DNA of 43,312 bases, taken from assembly GCA_041655055.1 (NCBI GenBank), contig JBBAGE010000004.1, positions 1 through 43,312 of the forward strand. Direction: 5' to 3'. The stretch's first letter is position 1. Every line of letters begins with the position of its first letter. Of this stretch, positions 1 to 8,299 are shown in pieces. This DNA comes from JBBAGE01 sp041655055. Lineage in GTDB: Bacteria; Pseudomonadota; Alphaproteobacteria; Rhodobacterales; Rhodobacteraceae. The notes under the pieces are model-generated. The model did not search any database and had not been told where the DNA came from. It saw only the letters and a list, made by a program, of their open reading frames with translations. The position numbers were made by a program, and so were the translations under genes.

Positions 1-53
1 GCCACGCGCATGGAAACACCCCGAACGCCGCCCAAAAGGCACCGCCCCCCTGT

Positions 54-89
54 TTCTACTTGATGAAAATATCCCCGCCGGAGGCTCCC
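54..89. repeat. 36-bp dispersed repeat, copy 1
   Basis: A 36-base stretch matches positions 13981-14016 in the same orientation at 34 of 36 bases; only the two bases after TTCTACTTGAT differ. It ends in CCGCCGGAGGCTCCC. It lies just past the stop of the terminase gene on the minus strand, so it would be transcribed between the terminase and the next GTA gene. No ORF explains it. From memory, similar stretches recur between genes in Rhodobacteraceae; I could not check this. Confidence 0.75.
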
Positions 90-105
90 CACCCCTCAGC
101 CCGCG

Positions 106-1488
106 CTACTCCAGCGTTCGGATCCGCGGCCGCCGCCACGCCGCCGCCGGCCCGATCATCAGCTCATGCAGCGCCCAGACCAGCGCATCCACCCGGTCCG
201 GGCTGCCCCGCCCCTCATAGCCCAGCGCCGTCATCCGGCACATCTGGTCCTCCAGCGCCCCGAGGCCGCGCAGATGCGCCACCCGCCCCTGCTCGTAAAG
301 CGCCGCCACCGGCTCTGCCCGCGCCACCTTGCCCCGCGCCGCCCGCACCGCGCGGTAAGGCACCAGCGGATCCACCTGCCGGATCACGCTCTCCACCAGA
401 TCGCCGCCCTGATTGACCTCGGCTACCAGCCGCTCCGCCCCGTGCCGCCGCATCGCCGCGATCGCCGCCTCCGCCCATTGCTGGGGCGAGGCCGCGGCCA
501 CGCTCGCATCCTCCAGCACTACCGCGCGCCAGTCCTGCGGCGGCCCCGCCGTGACCACCCCCACCACCACGATCCCGCATTCGTCCGAGCCCGCATGTCC
601 GCTCACCGGCGGATCGACAGCCACCACGATCCGGTCCAGCACCGGCGCCGCCTCCAGCCGCCCGGCCTCCAGCCCTTCGGCGCGCCAAAGCGCCCCCTCC
701 GCCTCTTCCAGCAACACGCCATCCAATTCCTGCCGCCCCAGCCGCGTCCCCGCATAACGCCGCCGCACGGCCTCAAGGAACCCCGCCGCCAGATTGGCCC
801 GGTTCGCCTCGGTCGGCGCATGAGTCAGCACCGTGCCGGGGCTTGCCAGAATATCGCGCAGCACCGCCACATTGCGCGGCGTCGTGGTGATCACCTGCCG
901 CGGCGCCGCCCCCAGCCGCAGCCCGAATTGCAGCATGTCCCAGGTCTCCTGCGCCCGCTTCCACTTCGCCAGTTCATCCGCCCAAGCGGCATCGAACTGC
1001 GGCCCCCGCAGGCTTTCGGGATCATGCGCCGAGAAAAGCTGCGCCACCGCCCCATTGGGCCAGACCAACCGCTTGCGCGTCGCCTGCCATTCCGGCCGCC
1101 GGTCGGGCGGCGAACAGGCGAGGATCCCGCTCTCGCCGAACACCATCACCTCGCGCGCCTGATCTATCGTCTCGCCCACCAGCGCCACCCGCCGCGCCCG
1201 CCCCGGATCGTGCGGCCGCGCGCCCTCCACTTCGGCGCGCACCCACTCGGCGCCCGCTCGCGTCTTGCCCGCGCCGCGCCCGCCCATGATCACCCAGGAC
1301 CGCCAATCGCCCGCGGGCGGGCGCTGATGCTCCAACGCCCAGAAATCAAATAGAAAAGGGAGCGCCAGAAGCGCCCCCTCCCCCAGTTCATTCAGGAATT
1401 TCTCCCTGATCTGCATCGGCTGCGAGGCCAGCCAGGCGGCGTCCAACCTCCGCCCGCGCTGCCCCAAGATCGAGCCCGTATCCACCAC
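106..1488 (-). CDS. GTA-type phage terminase large subunit (g2, TerL)
   Basis: ATP-driven DNA packaging motor of a gene transfer agent or phage: it threads DNA into capsids and cuts it when the head is full. With the GTG start at 1488 the product has 460 residues. The Walker A motif GGRGAGKT is at about residues 69-76 and a Walker-B-like AAWADE at about 167-172. A nuclease-type segment begins VVAVDPP (Asp about 292). The GTG is chosen because AAGGAGG sits 6 bases before it; an upstream ATG at 1560 lacks this and would add a basic, non-family stretch. The gene starts inside g1 (out-of-frame overlap of 101 bases), which suggests coupled translation. Identification as GTA rather than prophage rests on the g1 partner, general likeness to Rhodobacterales GTA terminases, and absence of phage regulators here. 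The next GTA gene would lie beyond the left edge. Confidence 0.9.
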   Translation of the reverse strand: MVDTGSILGQRGRRLDAAWLASQPMQIREKFLNELGEGALLALPFLFDFWALEHQRPPAGDWRSWVIMGGRGAGKTRAGAEWVRAEVEGARPHDPGRARRVALVGETIDQAREVMVFGESGILACSPPDRRPEWQATRKRLVWPNGAVAQLFSAHDPESLRGPQFDAAWADELAKWKRAQETWDMLQFGLRLGAAPRQVITTTPRNVAVLRDILASPGTVLTHAPTEANRANLAAGFLEAVRRRYAGTRLGRQELDGVLLEEAEGALWRAEGLEAGRLEAAPVLDRIVVAVDPPVSGHAGSDECGIVVVGVVTAGPPQDWRAVVLEDASVAAASPQQWAEAAIAAMRRHGAERLVAEVNQGGDLVESVIRQVDPLVPYRAVRAARGKVARAEPVAALYEQGRVAHLRGLGALEDQMCRMTALGYEGRGSPDRVDALVWALHELMIGPAAAWRRPRIRTLE

Positions 1489-1726
1489 CGTCGCCCTCCT
1501 TCCTCTCCATTTCCTCGACCTTCGCAATCCGGTCGAGCAGCGTTTGCAGCGCCTTGTCATACTCCGTCACCATGCGCGGCGTGATTGCCGGATCGGCCAT
1601 ATCGCCCGACCGAACCCGGCCAATGCCCTCATCAAGCGCCAGCGCCGCCCGCCAAAACGCGCTTTGCGCCACGGCGAGCATCGCCTGCCGGGTTGCACGG
1701 ATACCTTCGTGAGTGTCGTCTGCCAT
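1388..1726 (-). CDS. GTA g1, small-terminase-like protein
   Basis: First gene of the visible GTA cluster, 112 residues from the ATG at 1726 (begins MADDTHEG). In the related Rhodobacter GTA this position holds the small terminase, which recruits DNA to the large subunit; that role is inferred here from position and size, since the sequence has no strong motif. The middle is predicted helical (EYDKALQTLLDRIAKVEEME), as expected for an oligomerising small terminase. Alternative ATGs lie at 1744, with GGAGG only 3 bases away, and at 1756. The 1726 start has AGAGG 10 bases upstream, so the start is uncertain by up to 10 codons. It overlaps the large terminase by 101 bases. Confidence 0.7.
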   Translation of the reverse strand: MADDTHEGIRATRQAMLAVAQSAFWRAALALDEGIGRVRSGDMADPAITPRMVTEYDKALQTLLDRIAKVEEMERKEGDGGGYGLDLGAARAEVGRRLAGLAADADQGEIPE

Positions 1727-1821
1727 GAATATTCTGCCTCTCATGCTCCTCCGCACGAGCGAAACAAAAAAGCGGCCGGGTTACCCCCGCGCCGCTCGCC
1801 CATTTCTTCCAGCATGGCAAA

Positions 1822-1850
1822 GTCTTACACAAGACCGCCCGCAAAGTCAA
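1822..1850 (-). promoter_or_regulatory. Candidate promoter of the GTA cluster
   Basis: On the minus strand, TTGACT (1850-1845) is followed after 17 bases by TAAGAC (1827-1822). The -35 is close to consensus and the -10 is poor, as is usual for promoters that need an activator. It lies about 100 bases before g1 in the most AT-rich patch of the region. Assigned by eye. Confidence 0.35.
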
Positions 1851-1860
1851 GATATATAGT

Positions 1861-1877
1861 GTTTACAATGTGTTAAC
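1861..1877. promoter_or_regulatory. Inverted repeat upstream of the GTA promoter
   Basis: GTTTACA-ATG-TGTTAAC: 7-base arms with one mismatch around a 3-base spacer. It lies directly upstream of the candidate -35 at 1845-1850, where an activator would bind. The right arm contains TTAAC, the half-site of CtrA-type boxes, but there is no second TTAA at the required distance, so this is not a full CtrA site. The binding protein is unknown. Confidence 0.35.
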
Positions 1878-2094
1878 CTACAGGTCGTAACCGGTCCACC
1901 CGGATAAATTGCGCTGCGCCGACGCCCCTACGCCCGCGGTGCAAGGCCAGACATTGCAGTCACGCCTGATCCCGTTTCGCCAGCGCCGCCAGCCGCCCAT
2001 GCCCAAATTCCGGCGATGCGCCAGCCGCCCCCTCCCAAGCCGGGCGGGGGCAGCACCATTCTGCCGGGCAGGCTTCGCCCTCCCCCCGCGCCGC

Positions 2095-3276
2095 TTACTC
2101 GGCGGCATTCTCCCGCTGCTGCGCCTCAATCGCGCGCCAGCGGGCGACATTGGCGTTATGCTCGTCCAGCGTCACGGCAAAGGCATGGCCGCCCGTGCCA
2201 TCGGCTACAAAAAAGATATAGGGCGTATCGTCGGGATTGAGCGCCGCCTCGATGGCCGCAAGGCCGGGATTGGCGATGGGCGTCGGTGGCAGGCCCGCGA
2301 TGACATAGGTATTATAGGGCGTTTCGCGGTCCAGTTCGCTGCGCCGCAAACCACGCCCCAACACACCCTGCCCGTTGGTCACGCCATAGATCACCGTCGG
2401 ATCCGTTTGCAGCCGCATCCCCTGGCGCAGCCGGTTGACGAAAACGCTCGCCACCTGCCGGCGCTCGTCGGGCACACCGGTTTCCTTTTCGATGATCGAG
2501 GCCATGATCAACGCCTCTTCCCTGGTCTCATAGGGCAGATCATCGGCGCGTTCGCGCCAGGCGGCGTCAAGGCGGGCCTCTTGCGATGCCTGCATCCGGC
2601 CCAAAAGCGCGGCAATATCCGTGCCCGGCGTCACCTCGTAGCTGTCGGGGGCAAGCATGCCTTCGGGCGGTATCTCGGCGATTTCGCCGGTCAGGAAATC
2701 CGCCCGCTGCAGTGCATCGACCACCTGCCAGGATGTCGCCCCTTCGGCCAATGCCACGCGATAGCGGGTGTCGGCTTCGTCGCGAAACGCCAGATAGGCA
2801 TCCGGCAGGGCTGCGGGCGCTTCCTCGGCCACGGCCGAGGGATCAAAATCCACCACTTCGACATATTTATCCGTCGCCGGGTCCAGTTCACGCACCAGCA
2901 CATGCGCCCGGTTCACACCGATGCGATAGACGATTTCCGTCCCGCAGGTCGAAGCCCCTCCGCGCGTCACGATATCGACGATCTGTTCCATGCTGGCGCC
3001 CTGTGGCACCAGAAACGATCCGGCCTTGAGCAATTGCGCCTTGTCGGTGTAATCGGCCCCCAGCCGGAATACCGTGGCAGAGCCGATCGCGCCCCGCGAT
3101 TCAAGATCGCGGGCAACGCCGTTCATCGTGCTGCCTGCGGGCACGCGCAGACAGATCGCCTCGTCCAGCGGGCCCTGTGCATAATATTGCGAACGCCCCC
3201 AGACGATCATGCCGCCCGCGACGAACAACGCCAAAATGATCAGCGACAACGCGTTAGAGGCGATATGACGCCACAT
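2095..3276 (-). CDS. mltG: Endolytic transglycosylase MltG
   Basis: Inner-membrane lytic transglycosylase that cuts nascent glycan strands and is thought to set their length; YceG/MltG family. The 393 residues show one N-terminal membrane segment (about residues 9-26), then a periplasmic domain. The motif EGMLAPDSYEV lies near residues 205-215 and the catalytic-type Glu is in IIEKETG (about residue 263). The C-terminal VFVNRLRQGMRLQTDPTVIYG stretch is typical. Length matches the family. Its ATG overlaps the fabF stop by one base (TGATG), so translation is probably coupled and the gene is the last of the fab block. Confidence 0.95.
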   Translation of the reverse strand: MWRHIASNALSLIILALFVAGGMIVWGRSQYYAQGPLDEAICLRVPAGSTMNGVARDLESRGAIGSATVFRLGADYTDKAQLLKAGSFLVPQGASMEQIVDIVTRGGASTCGTEIVYRIGVNRAHVLVRELDPATDKYVEVVDFDPSAVAEEAPAALPDAYLAFRDEADTRYRVALAEGATSWQVVDALQRADFLTGEIAEIPPEGMLAPDSYEVTPGTDIAALLGRMQASQEARLDAAWRERADDLPYETREEALIMASIIEKETGVPDERRQVASVFVNRLRQGMRLQTDPTVIYGVTNGQGVLGRGLRRSELDRETPYNTYVIAGLPPTPIANPGLAAIEAALNPDDTPYIFFVADGTGGHAFAVTLDEHNANVARWRAIEAQQRENAAE

Positions 3277-4538
3277 CAGCCCGCGACCTTTCTAAGGACA
3301 AGCGACGCATTCGTGCCGCCAAAGCCGAAACTGTTCGACAGGGCCACATCGATCTTGCGCGCGCGTTTGTGGTTCGGCGCCAGATCAAGGCGCGTTTCCG
3401 CCGCCGGATTATCAAGGTTGATCGTCGGCGGCGCCACCTGATCGCGGATCGCAAGCGCGCAGAAAATCGCCTCGACGGCACCTGCGGCCCCCAGCAGGTG
3501 GCCGATGGATGATTTGGTCGAACTCATCGTCGCATGCTCTGCCGCATCGCCCAACAGTCGTTCGACCGCGCCCAGTTCGATCGTATCGGCCATGGTCGAT
3601 GTGCCATGCGCATTGATGTAATCCACATCCGCAGGGCTCAGCCCGGCGTGGCGCAGCGCCGCCTGCATCGCGCGAAAACCGCCGTCGCCATCCTCGGATG
3701 GGGCAGTGATGTGATAGGCATCGCCCGACAGCCCATATCCCGCCACCTCGGCATAGATCCGCGCGCCGCGCGCCTTGGCATGTTCATATTCTTCAAGCAC
3801 GACAATCCCCGCGCCCTCGCCCATCACGAAACCATCGCGATCGGCGTCATAGGGCCGGCTGGCCGATGCCGGATCATTGCCCCGCCCGGTGGACAGCGCC
3901 TTGCAAGCGTTGAATCCGGCGATGCCGATTTCGCAAATCGCCGCTTCGGCGCCGCCCGCGACCATCACATCGGCATCGCCAAACATGATCAGCCGCGCCG
4001 CATCGCCAATCGCATGGGCCCCCGTGGCACAGGCGGTCACAACCGCATGGTTCGGCCCTTTGAACCCATAGCGAATCCCCACATGCCCGGAAATCAGGTT
4101 GATCAGCGAACCGGGAATGAAAAAGGGCGAAACGCGCCGGGGCCCCTTTTCCTTGAGCAAGATCGCCGTATCCGCGATCGAGCTGAGCCCCCCGATGCCC
4201 GAACCGATCATCACACCGGTGCGCAGGCGGCTTTCTTCGTCCTCAGGCTTCCAGTTGGCATCGCGCAGCGCCTGTTCGGCGGCGGCAATCCCAAAGAGGA
4301 TGAATTCATCCACCTTGCGCTGTTCTTTGGGCTCCATCCAGTCGTCGGCGTTGAATGTGCCATTGCTGCCATCGCCTTTGGGCACTTCACAGGCATAGGT
4401 CGTGGCCAGATGCCCGGCATCAAAGCGCGTAATCTGCCCCGCCCCCGATTCACCGGCCAAAAGCCGCTGCCACGTTTCTTCGACGCCACAGGCCAAAGGC
4501 GTGACCAAACCCAATCCTGTTACGACCACTCGGCGCAT
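3276..4538 (-). CDS. fabF: 3-oxoacyl-[ACP] synthase II (FabF)
   Basis: Condensing enzyme of fatty-acid elongation: joins malonyl-ACP to acyl-ACP, releasing CO2, in the cytoplasm. The 420 residues carry the full Cys-His-His triad: Cys170 in VVTACATGAHA, His311 in INAHGTSTMADTIE and His347 in KSSIGHLLGAAGAVE. Length and order match FabF rather than FabB. It lies 234 bases after acpP, its substrate carrier, with a terminator hairpin in between, so it probably has its own promoter or receives read-through. It is coupled to mltG by a one-base overlap. Confidence 0.97.
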   Translation of the reverse strand: MRRVVVTGLGLVTPLACGVEETWQRLLAGESGAGQITRFDAGHLATTYACEVPKGDGSNGTFNADDWMEPKEQRKVDEFILFGIAAAEQALRDANWKPEDEESRLRTGVMIGSGIGGLSSIADTAILLKEKGPRRVSPFFIPGSLINLISGHVGIRYGFKGPNHAVVTACATGAHAIGDAARLIMFGDADVMVAGGAEAAICEIGIAGFNACKALSTGRGNDPASASRPYDADRDGFVMGEGAGIVVLEEYEHAKARGARIYAEVAGYGLSGDAYHITAPSEDGDGGFRAMQAALRHAGLSPADVDYINAHGTSTMADTIELGAVERLLGDAAEHATMSSTKSSIGHLLGAAGAVEAIFCALAIRDQVAPPTINLDNPAAETRLDLAPNHKRARKIDVALSNSFGFGGTNASLVLRKVAG

Positions 4539-4710
4539 GATGCTGCCCCCTATCTGAATTTCCCGCCCTGATTACACGGCATCGCCGCGCGGGAAAAGAG
4601 CCTCTGCACCTTTGCCCGCCAGACTGCGGTTTTCCCCATATTGTCCATCATTTGCCAATTCCTGTTCGGATTTACCGGCCAGACCTGAATAAATCATGAA
4701 CGGAATTCGC

Positions 4711-4747
4711 AAAAGAAACGGCGCGCCCGGTTGCCCGAACGCGCCGT
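4711..4747 (-). terminator. Rho-independent terminator after acpP
   Basis: On the minus strand the stem ACGGCGCG pairs with CGCGCCGT (4740-4747 with 4718-4725) and is followed by TTCTTTT. It lies 25 bases past the acpP stop, so most acpP transcripts should end here, giving the short abundant mRNA expected for acyl carrier protein. Confidence 0.8.
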
Positions 4748-4772
4748 ATTGTCACTTGCTGACCGATCGCGA

Positions 4773-5006
4773 TCAGGAAGCCTCGGAGATGAATTTTACA
4801 GCATCGCCAAAAGTCTGAATCGTTTCAGCAGCGTCATCAGGAATTTCGATACCGAATTCTTCTTCAAACGCCATCACCAGCTCAACGGTATCGAGGCTGT
4901 CAGCGCCCAGATCGTCGATGAACGAGGCACTTTCCGTGACCTTGTCCTCTTCCACACCGAGGTGCTCGACGACGATTTTCTTCACGCGATCTGCGATATC
5001 GCTCAT
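4773..5006 (-). CDS. acpP: Acyl carrier protein
   Basis: Carries growing acyl chains on a phosphopantetheine arm for fatty-acid and lipid A synthesis. The 77 residues are acidic and include the attachment motif GADSLD, with Ser37 as the modified residue. Length is typical. GAGGAA lies 5 bases before the ATG. It sits between fabG (upstream on the same strand) and fabF. A 319-base gap with its own candidate promoter separates it from fabG, and a terminator follows, so it is probably expressed as a single gene. Confidence 0.98.
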   Translation of the reverse strand: MSDIADRVKKIVVEHLGVEEDKVTESASFIDDLGADSLDTVELVMAFEEEFGIEIPDDAAETIQTFGDAVKFISEAS

Positions 5007-5325
5007 GGTTGTTCCTCACGTTACCTACGGGACCAGGCCCGCTCTTGCTTTTGGCCTTGCGGCCGATCATCCCCGCAAGAAGGCGGGACACGCCGGCCCA
5101 CATATGCAGCCCGCCGTAACTTTCGCCGCCCTATAGCACAATGCGCGACCATGGCAAACGATTTGTCCAACCGGTCCGCACCTCTTGCAGCGGGGGCAAC
5201 TGATCTGTTTATCTCACGAAATTGTCAATCAGCCTTGCGCCCTGAGGCTGTTTTTTGCCGGAACAGTCGCGCGACACGTGCATGAACTTCACCGCGTATC
5301 CAACAGTTTTTAATGACAAAATTTC
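5007..5325. other. Gene-free interval between fabG and acpP
   Basis: It holds the candidate acpP promoter (5130-5157) and the acpP leader. The leader can form two short hairpins on the minus strand: CCCGC-CTTCTT-GCGGG and GGCC-GCAA-GGCC (a GNRA-type loop). A further TTGACA lies at 5228-5223 (minus) without a good -10. No gene is visible. Confidence 0.5.
5130..5157 (-). promoter_or_regulatory. Candidate acpP promoter with extended -10
   Basis: On the minus strand, TTGCCA (5157-5152), 16 bases, then TATAGG (5135-5130), with TG one base before the -10 (TGCTATAGG), i.e. an extended -10 element. This would give a leader of about 115-120 bases before acpP. A strong promoter fits the high demand for ACP. 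Confidence 0.5.
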
Positions 5326-6063
5326 CTATGGCATCGCCATCCCGCCATTGACATGCAACACCGCACCCGTCGTATAAGCGGCCTCAACGCTCGCCAGATA
5401 GAGCACGGCGGCCGCGATTTCCCCCGCATCGCCCATCCGCCCGGCGGGCACCTGCCCCAGAATCGCCGCGCGCTGCGTTTCATTGAGCTTGTCGGTCATG
5501 GCGGTGGCAATAAACCCGGGCGCCACGCAATTGACCGTGATCCCGCGCGACGCGACCTCATGGGCGATGGATTTCGACATGCCGACCAGCCCGGCTTTGG
5601 ATGCGGCATAATTCGCCTGCCCCGGATTGCCCATGGTCCCCACGACCGACGATATATTGATGATCCGACCCCAGCGCGCCTTCATCATTCCCCGGATCGC
5701 GCCCCGACACAGCCGCATCGTCGCCGTCAGGTTCACATCCAGCACCTGCGACCATTCCTCATCCGACATGCGCATGAACAGATTGTCGCGGGTGATGCCG
5801 GCATTGTTGACCAGAATATCCAGCGACCCCATCGCCTCGGCCGCCGATTTGGGCAAGGCCTCGACCGCGGCCGCATCGCCCAGATCGCAGGCCAGCACAT
5901 ATGCGCGGCTGCCCAGCTCATCCGCCAATTCCTGCAGCGGCTGCACCCGTGTGCCCGATAGCGCCACCGTCGCGCCCGCGCCATGCAGCGCCTTGGCAAT
6001 CTGCGCGCCAATGCCGCCCGATGCGCCGGTGACCAGCGCGTTCTTTCCCGTCAAATCAAACAT
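5326..6063 (-). CDS. fabG: 3-oxoacyl-[ACP] reductase (FabG)
   Basis: NADPH-dependent reduction of 3-oxoacyl-ACP to 3-hydroxyacyl-ACP, first reductive step of fatty-acid elongation. A short-chain dehydrogenase of 245 residues: nucleotide motif TGASGGIG at 12-19, NNAG at 86-89, catalytic Ser139, Tyr152 and Lys156 (NYAASKAG), and a C-terminal HVNGGMAMP. The ATG at 6063 is chosen because AAAGGAA lies 8 bases upstream and the product then begins MFDLTGK as in the family; the longer open frame to 6135 would run into fabD. Only 17 bases separate it from fabD, so the two form an operon. Confidence 0.97.
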   Translation of the reverse strand: MFDLTGKNALVTGASGGIGAQIAKALHGAGATVALSGTRVQPLQELADELGSRAYVLACDLGDAAAVEALPKSAAEAMGSLDILVNNAGITRDNLFMRMSDEEWSQVLDVNLTATMRLCRGAIRGMMKARWGRIINISSVVGTMGNPGQANYAASKAGLVGMSKSIAHEVASRGITVNCVAPGFIATAMTDKLNETQRAAILGQVPAGRMGDAGEIAAAVLYLASVEAAYTTGAVLHVNGGMAMP

Positions 6064-6080
6064 TCTGATGGTTCCTTTAA

Positions 6081-7019
6081 CTAGACCGAGCCTGCGGCCT
6101 TGGCGATATCGCCCGGCTCGCCAATCGCAAGGCATTCAATTTGTTTGTCAATCCGACGGACCATGCCGCTCAGCGCTTTGCCCGCGCCGATTTCCCAGAT
6201 GCTGGTGATCCCCTGTCCGGCCATCCACAGCACGCTTTCACGCCAGCGCACCACGCCGGTCACCTGTTGCACCAGCCGGGCGCGGATCTCATCGGGTGTG
6301 CCGGTCACGGCCTCGGCGGTGACATTGGCGACCAGGGGCACACGCGGCGCAGCGATCTGGACTTCGGCCAAAGCGGTGGCCATCACATCGGCGGCAGGTT
6401 GCATCAGCGCGCAATGAAACGGCGCCGATACCGGCAGGATTACCGCCCGCTTGGCGCCGCGCGCCTTGGCGATCTCAACCGCGCGCTCGACCGCTTCGCG
6501 GTGGCCGGATACCACCACCTGCGCCGGATCGTTATCATTGGCCGCCTGGCAAACTTGCCCCTGCGCGGCTTCGCGCGCAACGGCACTGGCCGCATCGAAA
6601 TCAAGCCCCAGCAGCGCCGCCATCGCGCCCACACCCACAGGCACCGCATCCTGCATCGCCCGGCCCCGAATACGCAGCAGCCGCGCCGCATCCGCCAGCG
6701 CAATCGCCCCCGCCGCCGTCAGCGCCGAATATTCGCCCAGCGAATGGCCCGCCACGAACCGCGCCCCGTCGATCGATACCCCCTCGGCCTCAAGCGCGCG
6801 CAGCGCCGCGATCGAGGTGGCCATCAGCGCCGGCTGGGCGTTTTGCGTCAGCGTCAGTTCCTGCAGATCACCGTCCCAGATCAATGTGCTGAGCTTTTCG
6901 CCCAAAGCGTCATCGACCTCTTGGAACACGGCGGCGGCGGCGGGATAGGTTTCGGCCAGTGCCCGGCCCATGCCGATCGCCTGCGCGCCTTGTCCGGGAA
7001 ATACGAATGCTCGGGTCAT
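6081..7019 (-). CDS. fabD: Malonyl-CoA:ACP transacylase (FabD)
   Basis: Transfers the malonyl group from CoA to ACP, supplying the two-carbon donor for elongation. The 312 residues show the oxyanion segment FPGQGAQ at 7-13, the nucleophile in GHSLGEYSAL (Ser93, His92 adjacent) and the catalytic-type His in VSAPFHCALM near residue 202. Length is typical. It is the first gene of the fab block on the minus strand and is followed after 17 bases by fabG. The 69 bases before it separate it from a small membrane-protein gene on the same strand. Confidence 0.96.
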   Translation of the reverse strand: MTRAFVFPGQGAQAIGMGRALAETYPAAAAVFQEVDDALGEKLSTLIWDGDLQELTLTQNAQPALMATSIAALRALEAEGVSIDGARFVAGHSLGEYSALTAAGAIALADAARLLRIRGRAMQDAVPVGVGAMAALLGLDFDAASAVAREAAQGQVCQAANDNDPAQVVVSGHREAVERAVEIAKARGAKRAVILPVSAPFHCALMQPAADVMATALAEVQIAAPRVPLVANVTAEAVTGTPDEIRARLVQQVTGVVRWRESVLWMAGQGITSIWEIGAGKALSGMVRRIDKQIECLAIGEPGDIAKAAGSV

Positions 7020-7088
7020 TGCTCTGCCTCCTCAATATTGGGCAGGGTCTAACAACCAGTCCGGGTTGCGTAAAGCGCCAAGGCCGCA

Positions 7089-7655
7089 TCAGCCCGTAAT
7101 ATCGCCTCCGATTCGCGCCAGCAGCGCCTCCATCGCCGGGGCGCTGCCCTGCGCGATCTCGGTCACGTTTTGCGTATCGCGGTGGCGTAGATAAAGCCGG
7201 CTTGGCCCCATGCCCGCGCGCATACGATAGACAAACACACTGCCCACATGGGCAAAGGGCACGATCTGGGCCAGGTGAAACCGCCCATGCCGGTTGCGCG
7301 TGCCAAAACGCAGCGCACGCCGCGCCAGATCCACCTGCACTTCGGGCAGGCGTCCACGCTGCGCATACCAGATCAACACCCCGCCCAGCAGCGCGAATGC
7401 CAGGCTCGCGCCAAATTTGAACGCCGGCAATACGCCTGCGTCGGTGAAAAACCACTGCCCCGCCGCCAGCATCACCAGCAAAAGCCCCATGCCGCTTGCC
7501 ACAATTTCCACCAATGGCGCGCGCCGTGCGGCCGCGCCGTTGCCCTGCACGACATAGCCCCAGGCGGTGGTGCGCACGCTCACATCGCCCGGCAACGGCC
7601 CCGCCTGCCGCACGGCCCGGGCGCGGATGATTTCGGCTGGTGATACTACGCGCAT
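7089..7655 (-). CDS. Small integral membrane protein, function unknown
   Basis: I do not recognise a named family. With the ATG at 7655 (GGGAG 6 bases upstream) the product has 188 residues; the open frame continues to 7808 but that extension looks non-coding. Two hydrophobic segments near residues 53-67 and 75-93 look like a membrane hairpin, flanked by an N-terminal soluble part and a C-terminal soluble domain (FGTRNRHGRFHLAQIVPF onward) that reads like a pleckstrin-like or membrane-associated beta domain. It ends 69 bases before fabD on the same strand and may be co-transcribed with the fab genes. A role in the envelope is only a guess. Confidence 0.7.
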   Translation of the reverse strand: MRVVSPAEIIRARAVRQAGPLPGDVSVRTTAWGYVVQGNGAAARRAPLVEIVASGMGLLLVMLAAGQWFFTDAGVLPAFKFGASLAFALLGGVLIWYAQRGRLPEVQVDLARRALRFGTRNRHGRFHLAQIVPFAHVGSVFVYRMRAGMGPSRLYLRHRDTQNVTEIAQGSAPAMEALLARIGGDITG

Positions 7656-7898
7656 GGCCTGCTCCCTGCAGCTTCGCAACCTTTGCTTAACATTTTGCGC
7701 AAAAACGGCAGCATTAGGGCAAGAATAAGCGATTATTCGCATCCTGCGACCCATCGGGGGGCTTGAACCTGTGCCCCGCGGCTGTATAACGCGCCAACCC
7801 TTCCGCAAGGTATCGAAAACAACGCAGACTCTCGTGGGCGGATCGCGGAAGGTAAGATCCGGCCCTATGAAATGCGTTCAAACAGAAATGGAGCACAC

Positions 7899-8270
7899 AT
7901 GCCGCTTTATGAGCATGTCATGATCGCGCGTCAGGATCTTTCCAACACGCAAGCCGAAGGCCTTATCGAACATTTTGGCACCGTCCTTGCCGACAATGGC
8001 GGCCAACTCGTGGATAGCGAGTATTGGGGCGTCAAAACCATGGCCTACAAGATCAACAAGAACCGCAAAGGCCATTATGCCTTCATGCGTTCCGACGCGC
8101 CCGCCGGCGCCGTTCAGGAAATGGAGCGCCTGATGCGGCTTCATGATGACGTGATGCGCGTGCTGACCATCAAGGTCGATGCCCATGACGAACTTCCCTC
8201 GGTCCAGATGCAAAAGCGTGATGAGCGCGGCGACCGTTCCGACCGCGGCGAACGCCGCGAGCGTCGTTGA
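7899..8270 (+). CDS. rpsF: 30S ribosomal protein S6
   Basis: Component of the small-subunit platform, binding next to S18. The 123 residues start MPLYEHVMIARQDLS at the ATG at 7899, after a TGGAG site; an in-frame ATG further upstream (7872) would add nine residues not seen in the family. The C-terminus is a highly charged tail alternating Arg with Asp/Glu (RGDRSDRGERRERR type), longer than the E. coli core protein but common in alphaproteobacteria. First gene of the S6-S18-L9 operon, with 29 bases to rpsR. Confidence 0.97.
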   Translation: MPLYEHVMIARQDLSNTQAEGLIEHFGTVLADNGGQLVDSEYWGVKTMAYKINKNRKGHYAFMRSDAPAGAVQEMERLMRLHDDVMRVLTIKVDAHDELPSVQMQKRDERGDRSDRGERRERR

Positions 8271-8299
8271 TCCGCAACATCAGGTAAGGAACACAAGTC

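Larger units (their letters stand above)
1727..2094. other. Gene-free interval between mltG and GTA g1
   Basis: It holds the candidate GTA promoter and dyad (1822-1877). The remainder (about 1880-2094) is GC-rich. After the mltG stop, the same reading frame stays open for about 44 codons, ending at 1960-1962 and including the segment EFGHGRLAALAKRDQA. It has no convincing start codon or ribosome site, so I do not call it a gene. No U-tailed terminator hairpin was found after mltG. Confidence 0.5.

Noticed and set aside
106..1726. Ordinary prophage instead of a gene transfer agent
   Set aside because: No integrase, repressor or attachment site is visible, and the neat link to housekeeping genes fits a GTA; the left edge hides the rest, so a prophage is not fully excluded.
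1963..2094. In-frame open stretch after the mltG stop (about 44 codons)
   Set aside because: No start codon with a ribosome site and no recognisable family; kept only as a note on the gap.
7730..7810. tRNA-like stretch on the minus strand with GGGGC-ACAGGTTCAA-GCCCC
   Set aside because: A hairpin resembling a T-arm is present, but no matching acceptor stem, D-arm or proper anticodon stem could be built.
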